A DNA stretch of 30,544 bases from Acidobacteria bacterium 37-71-11. Lineage in GTDB: Bacteria; Acidobacteriota; Thermoanaerobaculia; Thermoanaerobaculales; Thermoanaerobaculaceae. The stretch's first letter is position 1. Every line of letters starts with the position of its first letter. Location of the stretch: contig NCBR01000033.1 of NCBI GenBank assembly GCA_002279285.1, forward strand, positions 1 through 30,544, in the 5' to 3' direction. A model generated the notes under the pieces. It saw only the letters and a list, made by a program, of their open reading frames with translations. It searched no databases and was not told the origin of the DNA. This document shows positions 27,478 to 30,544 of this stretch, piece by piece. The position numbers and the translations under genes were made by a program.

Positions 27478-28420
27478 ATGACGAGTATAGAGGCAGTGCA
27501 GGGGGTTGTGACCATCGGGGTGGACCCGCATCCGGGATCGCACACGGCGACCGCGCTGGACGCGCTCGGCGGGGAGCGGGGAAGCAAGCGAGTGGCCAAT
27601 GGCGAGGACGCGGGGCGAGAGCTGCTGCGGTGGGGGGAGCAGTTTGCGCGGCGGCGGTGGGCGGTGGAGGGGGCAGGCAACCGTTTCGTGCGTTCGGTCG
27701 TGGAGGAGCTGCTGGCGGCGGGCGAGGAGGTGTACTCGATCCCGCCGTCGATGACGAGCGAATACCGGAGCCGGCGGGGGCGGAAGAAGGACGACGTCAT
27801 CGATGCGATGAATGCCGCGCGGGCCCTCCAGGCCAATCCCGGGCTGCCTCGGTACCGGCCCGGGGAGCACGAGGCCCACATCAAGGCGGTGTCGCGGGCC
27901 TACGACCGCGTCTCGACCGAACTGAAGCGGCTGCGGATGATGCCATCGCTGGTGTGCAGAAGTCGGTGCAGGCACTTCGCAAGGAGTTGGAGGTGGTCAC
28001 GCAGACGCTGGCGCCGGAGCTGCTCGAGCGCCAGGGGATCGGACCGATCGTCGCCGGGACGATCCTCGCCGAGGTGGGTGCGATCACGCGGTTTGCGGAT
28101 CGCAGTCGGCTGGCCGCGTACGGTGGCGCGGCGCCGATGCGCTGGGCGTCGGGAGCGCACTACGTGGAGCGCGTCAATCCGGGCGGCAATCGTCGCCTCA
28201 ACTGGGCCGCCCACATGATCGTGCGGACGCGGCTGCGCCTGGACGAACGGACGCAGGCATTTCGTGAGCGCAAGCGCGCGGAGGGCAAAACCGAGCGCGC
28301 GATCCTGCGCGCGCTGAAAACCTACGTGCTGCGCGAGACGTGCTGCGCGAGACCTACACCGTCATGCGCAACGCGAGCACCAGCGCCCAATCCCCGCTTG
28401 GAGTCGCCCGTGCTGCTTGA
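27478..28420 (+). pseudogene. IS110-family transposase, broken
   Basis: A DEDD recombinase in pieces. Frame 1 gives the N-terminal RuvC-like domain (about 155 residues) with D16 (VGVDPHPGS... type start), E64 and D106/D109 in KKDDVIDAMNAARAL. At about 27,935 the frame changes and the helical linker expected between domains is mostly missing; the C-terminal Tnp domain follows from about 27,940 (LLERQGIGPIVAGTILAEVG, YGGAAPMRWASG with the candidate catalytic Ser, NPGGNRRLNWAAH). A tandem 14-bp duplication at 28326-28353 then breaks the frame again; without it the end would be YVLRETYTVMRN... to TGA 28418-28420. SD GGAGGTG precedes the ATG. It sits between the DUF1858-hemerythrin pair and the Crp/Fnr gene. 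Confidence 0.88.
28326..28353 (+). repeat. 14-bp tandem duplication in the IS110 gene
   Basis: GTGCTGCGCGAGAC occurs twice head to tail (28326-28339 and 28340-28353). Removing one copy restores the reading frame to the natural stop, so this is a frame-breaking slippage event or an assembly artefact. Confidence 0.9.
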
Positions 28421-28434
28421 CTTCACATACCAGG

Positions 28435-28533
28435 TTCATCCTGAGGGCGGCGTAGCCGACCGAAGGATCCCATGGATACCGTGCGATGGCCATGGGATCC
28501 TTCGCCTCCGCTCCGCTCCGGCTCAGGATGACA
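28435..28533. repeat. Long imperfect inverted repeat (TCATCCTGAG...CGAAGGATCC type)
   Basis: The left arm (28435-28475) begins TTCATCCTGAG and ends CGAAGGATCCCATGG; the right arm (28490-28533) is its imperfect reverse complement, ending CTCAGGATGAC. The loop is about 14 nt. The arm termini match exactly over 15 nt, while the middle of each arm is diverged. It would fold into a hairpin of about 40 bp. Sequences of this CATCCTGAG...CGAAGGATC form recur in many bacterial genomes as dispersed palindromes. It lies in the 176-nt gap between IS110 and the Crp/Fnr gene. Confidence 0.8.
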
Positions 28534-28582
28534 GCCACTTTCATGGCCCAGGGTGAGCCATGCCTCTACGACGGATGGCCAA

Positions 28583-28599
28583 CTGGTACCAGGGGCTTA
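28583..28599 (+). repeat. Possible truncated GGTACC repeat
   Basis: CTGGTACCAG (a 10-bp palindrome) followed by GGGCTTAC next to the stop codon of the Crp/Fnr gene (28597-28599). Only the first half of the core is kept, so a decayed repeat copy is possible but chance is not excluded. Confidence 0.35.
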
Positions 28600-29331
28600 C
28601 GGGCGCTCGGCGCCGCGGCGCGACGGGGGGAGGTCCTCGGCAAGGGCGACGAGGCCGTGCGGGCGCTTGATCACGACCCGCTCGCGGCCGCTCTCGATGA
28701 TCCCCTGCGACTCCCACTCCGAGAGGACGCGGCTCACGGTGAACAACGTCGTGCCCGTCATCGCGGCGAGGTCGTGGCGCGAGAGGGGCATGTCGATCAG
28801 GACGCCGCCCTCGACCTTCCTCCCGGTCTGTCGGACCAGGCGCAGGAGCGCCCGGGCGATCCGTTGGGCAACTCTCTCGGTGGCAAGCTCCCGAAAACGC
28901 TCCTGGACCTCGCGCAACCGCTCGGACACCAACTGGAGCGCGTTGAGCGCCAGAACAGGATGCGTGCGCAGCAGCGCCTGCATCGCCTCGCGGGACCACG
29001 CCAGCATGCGGGTGCCACCCTCGGCCCAGGCGGTCGCCGGGTATACCGCGCCGTCGAACACGGCCAGGGCGGCCGTCGCCTCGCCGGGGCCGACGAAGCG
29101 CAGGATGACCTCGGCCCCGTCGGACCCGACCTGCGTCAGCTTGAGCCGGCCCGTCACGACAAGGCAAAGCCACTCGGCGGGCTCGCCCTCGCGGAACACG
29201 GCATCCTCCGCCTTCGCGCGCTGCTCCCGGGCGCACGCGATCGCCTCCGCGAGCACCGCGCGGTCGGCCCCCTGGAACAGCTTCGAACCGCCCAGGAGAT
29301 CGAGCAGCCGCACGTCAACCGAGGGTCCCAC
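28597..29331 (-). CDS. Crp/Fnr-family transcriptional regulator
   Basis: A 244-residue regulator. The cyclic-nucleotide-type beta-roll (about 12-125: LFQGADRAVLAEAI, FREGEPAEWLCLVVTGRLKL), the dimer helix (about 126-155), and the HTH_Crp domain follow in order. The recognition helix reads T194-T-L-F-T-V-S-R201 in MTGTTLFTVSRVLSEWESQGI; FNR's specificity Glu is replaced by Phe, while Ser-Arg is kept. The FNR iron-sulfur cysteines are absent (only C33 and C56), so it is not an oxygen-sensing FNR; the helix resembles NnrR/Dnr-like nitric-oxide regulators, an inference. The start GTG at 29331 has a poor SD; a GTG five codons in is possible. Probable target: the TTGCG-N4-CGCAA box upstream of the DUF1858-hemerythrin pair. 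Confidence 0.88.
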   Translation of the reverse strand: MGPSVDVRLLDLLGGSKLFQGADRAVLAEAIACAREQRAKAEDAVFREGEPAEWLCLVVTGRLKLTQVGSDGAEVILRFVGPGEATAALAVFDGAVYPATAWAEGGTRMLAWSREAMQALLRTHPVLALNALQLVSERLREVQERFRELATERVAQRIARALLRLVRQTGRKVEGGVLIDMPLSRHDLAAMTGTTLFTVSRVLSEWESQGIIESGRERVVIKRPHGLVALAEDLPPSRRGAERP

Positions 29332-29386
29332 CGCAGCTATGGTGCCACACCCGCCGCCCGCCGCCGGGTCGCTCTCGCCACCGCAC

Positions 29387-29416
29387 TTGTGCCTGCCGGC
29401 CGCACTGGTGTATCAT
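29387..29416 (+). promoter_or_regulatory. Candidate rpmE promoter
   Basis: TATCAT (29411-29416) with a weak TTGTGC (29387-29392) 18 nt upstream, about 35 nt before the rpmE start. Only the -10 is convincing. Confidence 0.35.
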
Positions 29417-29451
29417 CCTGCGCCCAGCTGTACCGGGACGTGGAGGCATCG

Positions 29452-29673
29452 ATGAAAGAAGGAATTCACCCGGCGTACCAGGAAGTCGAGGTGCGGTGCG
29501 CGTGCGGCAACGTCTTCAAGACGCGCTCGACCAAGAAGGACATCCGGCTCGAGATCTGCTCGGCCTGCCACCCCCTGTTCACCGGCAAGCAGAAGCTCAT
29601 CGACTCTGCCGGCATGGTGGAGCGCTTCCACCGCCGCTACGACAAGATCGAAACCAAGACCGAAAAGGCGTAA
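29452..29673 (+). CDS. rpmE: 50S ribosomal protein L31, zinc-binding type
   Basis: A large-subunit ribosomal protein of 73 residues. The opening MKEGIHPAYQEVEV and the C16-A-C18 ... C36-S-A-C39-HPLFTGKQK zinc site mark the C+ (zinc-containing) form. GGAGG precedes the ATG. rpmE followed by prfA is a common bacterial order; the terminator between them suggests they are at least partly separate units. Full length, no anomalies. Confidence 0.97.
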   Translation: MKEGIHPAYQEVEVRCACGNVFKTRSTKKDIRLEICSACHPLFTGKQKLIDSAGMVERFHRRYDKIETKTEKA

Positions 29674-29700
29674 GACGCCATCCGAGGCGCGTGACTGCTG

Positions 29701-29737
29701 CCGGCCGGGGGCACGTCCCCCGGCTGGCGTTGTTTTG
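29701..29737 (+). terminator. Rho-independent terminator after rpmE
   Basis: Stem GCCGGGGG/CCCCCGGC (29704-29711 with 29717-29724), extendable to 11 bp with one G-T pair, 5-nt loop, followed by GTTGTTTT. It lies 28 nt after the rpmE stop. Confidence 0.85.
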
Positions 29738-29788
29738 GGCCAGGCGGCGCGGCTTGCCGGAACTGGTTGCGAAAGGTAGGCTTGCGAC

Positions 29789-30248
29789 GTGAACGGGATG
29801 ATGCAGCGCCTCGAAGAGGTGACCCGCCGCTGGCAGGAGCTGCGCGACGAGCAGGCGAACCCCGAGGTCCTCGGCGACCGCAAGCGCCTGCTCGAGGTCA
29901 GCAAGAAACTCGCCGAGATCGAGCCGGTCGTCGAAGCCTACCAGGCGTACAAGAAGCTCGTCGATGAGGAGCGCGGCGCGCGGGAGATGCTCGCCGGCGA
30001 CAGCGATCCCGAGATGAAGGGGATGGCCGAGGAGGAACTCCGCCGCCTCGCATCCGAGCTCGCCGAGCGCGAGCGGGCGCTCAAGCTCCTGCTGCTTCCT
30101 CCCGACCCCAACGACACGCGGAACGTGGTCCTCGAGGTCCGCGCCGGCACCGGCGGCGAGGAGGCGGCGCTGTTCGCGGCCGAACTGCTGCGCATGTACA
30201 GCCGCTACGCCGAGGGGCGGCGTTGGCGCGTCACCGTCACCGACCTCC
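29789..30248 (+). CDS. prfA: Peptide chain release factor 1, 5' part only
   Basis: About 153 residues of RF1, which reads UAA and UAG stops. The coiled N-terminal domain (RLEEVTRRWQELRDEQANPEVLGD...) and the start of domain 2 are present (LLLPPDPNDTRNVVLEVRAGTGGEEAALFAAELLRMYSRYAEGRRWRV). Homology stops after RVTVTDL at about 30,240-30,250. The stop-recognition loop and the GGQ region are not in the window. Following sequence is unrelated and lower in GC, so the break is probably a contig-end chimera and not a real truncation. Start: GTG at 29789, with AAAGGTAGG upstream; ATGs at 29798 and 29801 are alternatives. Confidence 0.9.
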
Positions 30249-30544
30249 CGGGTTTTCCAATCCTCGCGATACATGTCGGCCAACCGCTTCACGCCTTCCT
30301 TGCTGGCGTAAAGCGTGGCGTTGACGCTGTGGCTGGCGGGCACCGCCAGGATGGTATAGCCGTCGGGCTCGGCTTGGGCGGCAATTGCCGTGCCAATGAT
30401 ACCGGCGGCGCCGCCCCTGTTGTCGATCAATATCGGCTGTCCCAGAGCTTCGCTGAGCCTGGGCTGGATGATGCGCGTGAGCATGGAGCGCGGCACGCGC
30501 AAGGCATATTGCTCGCTGTCCTCGCCCATCTGCGGCACGGCCAC
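30249..30544 (-). CDS. TctC/Bug-type solute-binding protein fragment (foreign sequence)
   Basis: Open to the right edge on the minus strand. The middle reads like the conserved part of a tripartite-tricarboxylate (Bug) binding protein: RIIQPRLSEALGQPILIDNR, then GGAAGIIGT, AIAAQAEPDGYTILAVPASHSVN. The flanks (MGEDSEQYALRVPRSM before; KEGVKRLADMYREDWK after) do not continue this family, so the piece itself may be a mosaic. GC is about 65% in 30301-30360 against about 78% in 30121-30180 (hand count). Bug proteins are typical of Betaproteobacteria, not of this genome's neighbours. Best read as assembled-in foreign sequence. Confidence 0.55.

Noticed and set aside
28597..29331. Oxygen-sensing FNR.
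   Set aside because: The N-terminal cysteine cluster needed for the 4Fe-4S sensor is absent and the TTGAT-reading Glu of the recognition helix is replaced by Phe.

Overview
The window is GC-rich, tightly packed bacterial chromosome. It was probably assembled from a metagenome and most likely comes from Acidobacteriota (a Thermoanaerobaculia- or Holophagae-like lineage). The basis is the very high GC, the secreted BNR/sortilin-like and M14 exoproteases, a prolyl-oligopeptidase remnant, an EF-P with a P-G-N-W-R loop, and a single-POTRA Omp85 protein. The phylum is an inference; there is no rRNA or tRNA gene in the window.

Layout. 1-9.8 kb: the 3' end of a BNR-propeller exoprotein, convergent threonine synthase, then a rightward run of a PEP synthase/PPDK regulatory kinase, a secreted hypothetical protein, a 1003-residue secreted zinc carboxypeptidase, an acetate-transporter-family membrane protein and a tiny membrane protein. 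10-12 kb: an LpxL-like acyltransferase and a REP-associated tyrosine transposase (RAYT) gene bracketed by inverted copies of a short palindromic repeat built on GGTACCAGGTACCTCA. 12-14 kb: a secreted DUF2541-like protein and a TauE/SafE-DUF1634 transporter pair. 14-18 kb: a zinc-ribbon protein, a broken S9 peptidase and uvrA carrying an apparent 43-nt deletion just after its first Walker A motif. 18-24 kb: an exported beta-carbonic anhydrase, an aldose epimerase between further repeat copies, a kinase fusion, and a leftward operon fabL-gdpD-(receiver-like)-aquaporin. 24-27 kb: efp, an Omp85 porin, and a DUF1858-hemerythrin pair. 27.3-28.5 kb: a decayed IS110 element and a long inverted repeat. 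28.6-30.5 kb: a Crp/Fnr-type regulator, rpmE and the 5' part of prfA, which runs into unrelated sequence at about 30,248, most likely a contig-end chimera.

The most interesting signals are three. (1) A REP/RAYT system: a HUH transposase gene framed by inward-facing copies of a palindrome that recurs at least six times in the window, often abutting stop codons and once supplying the apparent start codon of a neighbouring gene. (2) A TTGCG-N4-CGCAA dyad at FNR-family geometry, placed at about -41.5 relative to a plausible promoter for the DUF1858-hemerythrin pair, with a Crp/Fnr regulator 1.5 kb away; this suggests a nitric-oxide or redox response. (3) Several lesions (uvrA, the S9 remnant, IS110 and the prfA end) that need to be sorted into true decay versus assembly error.
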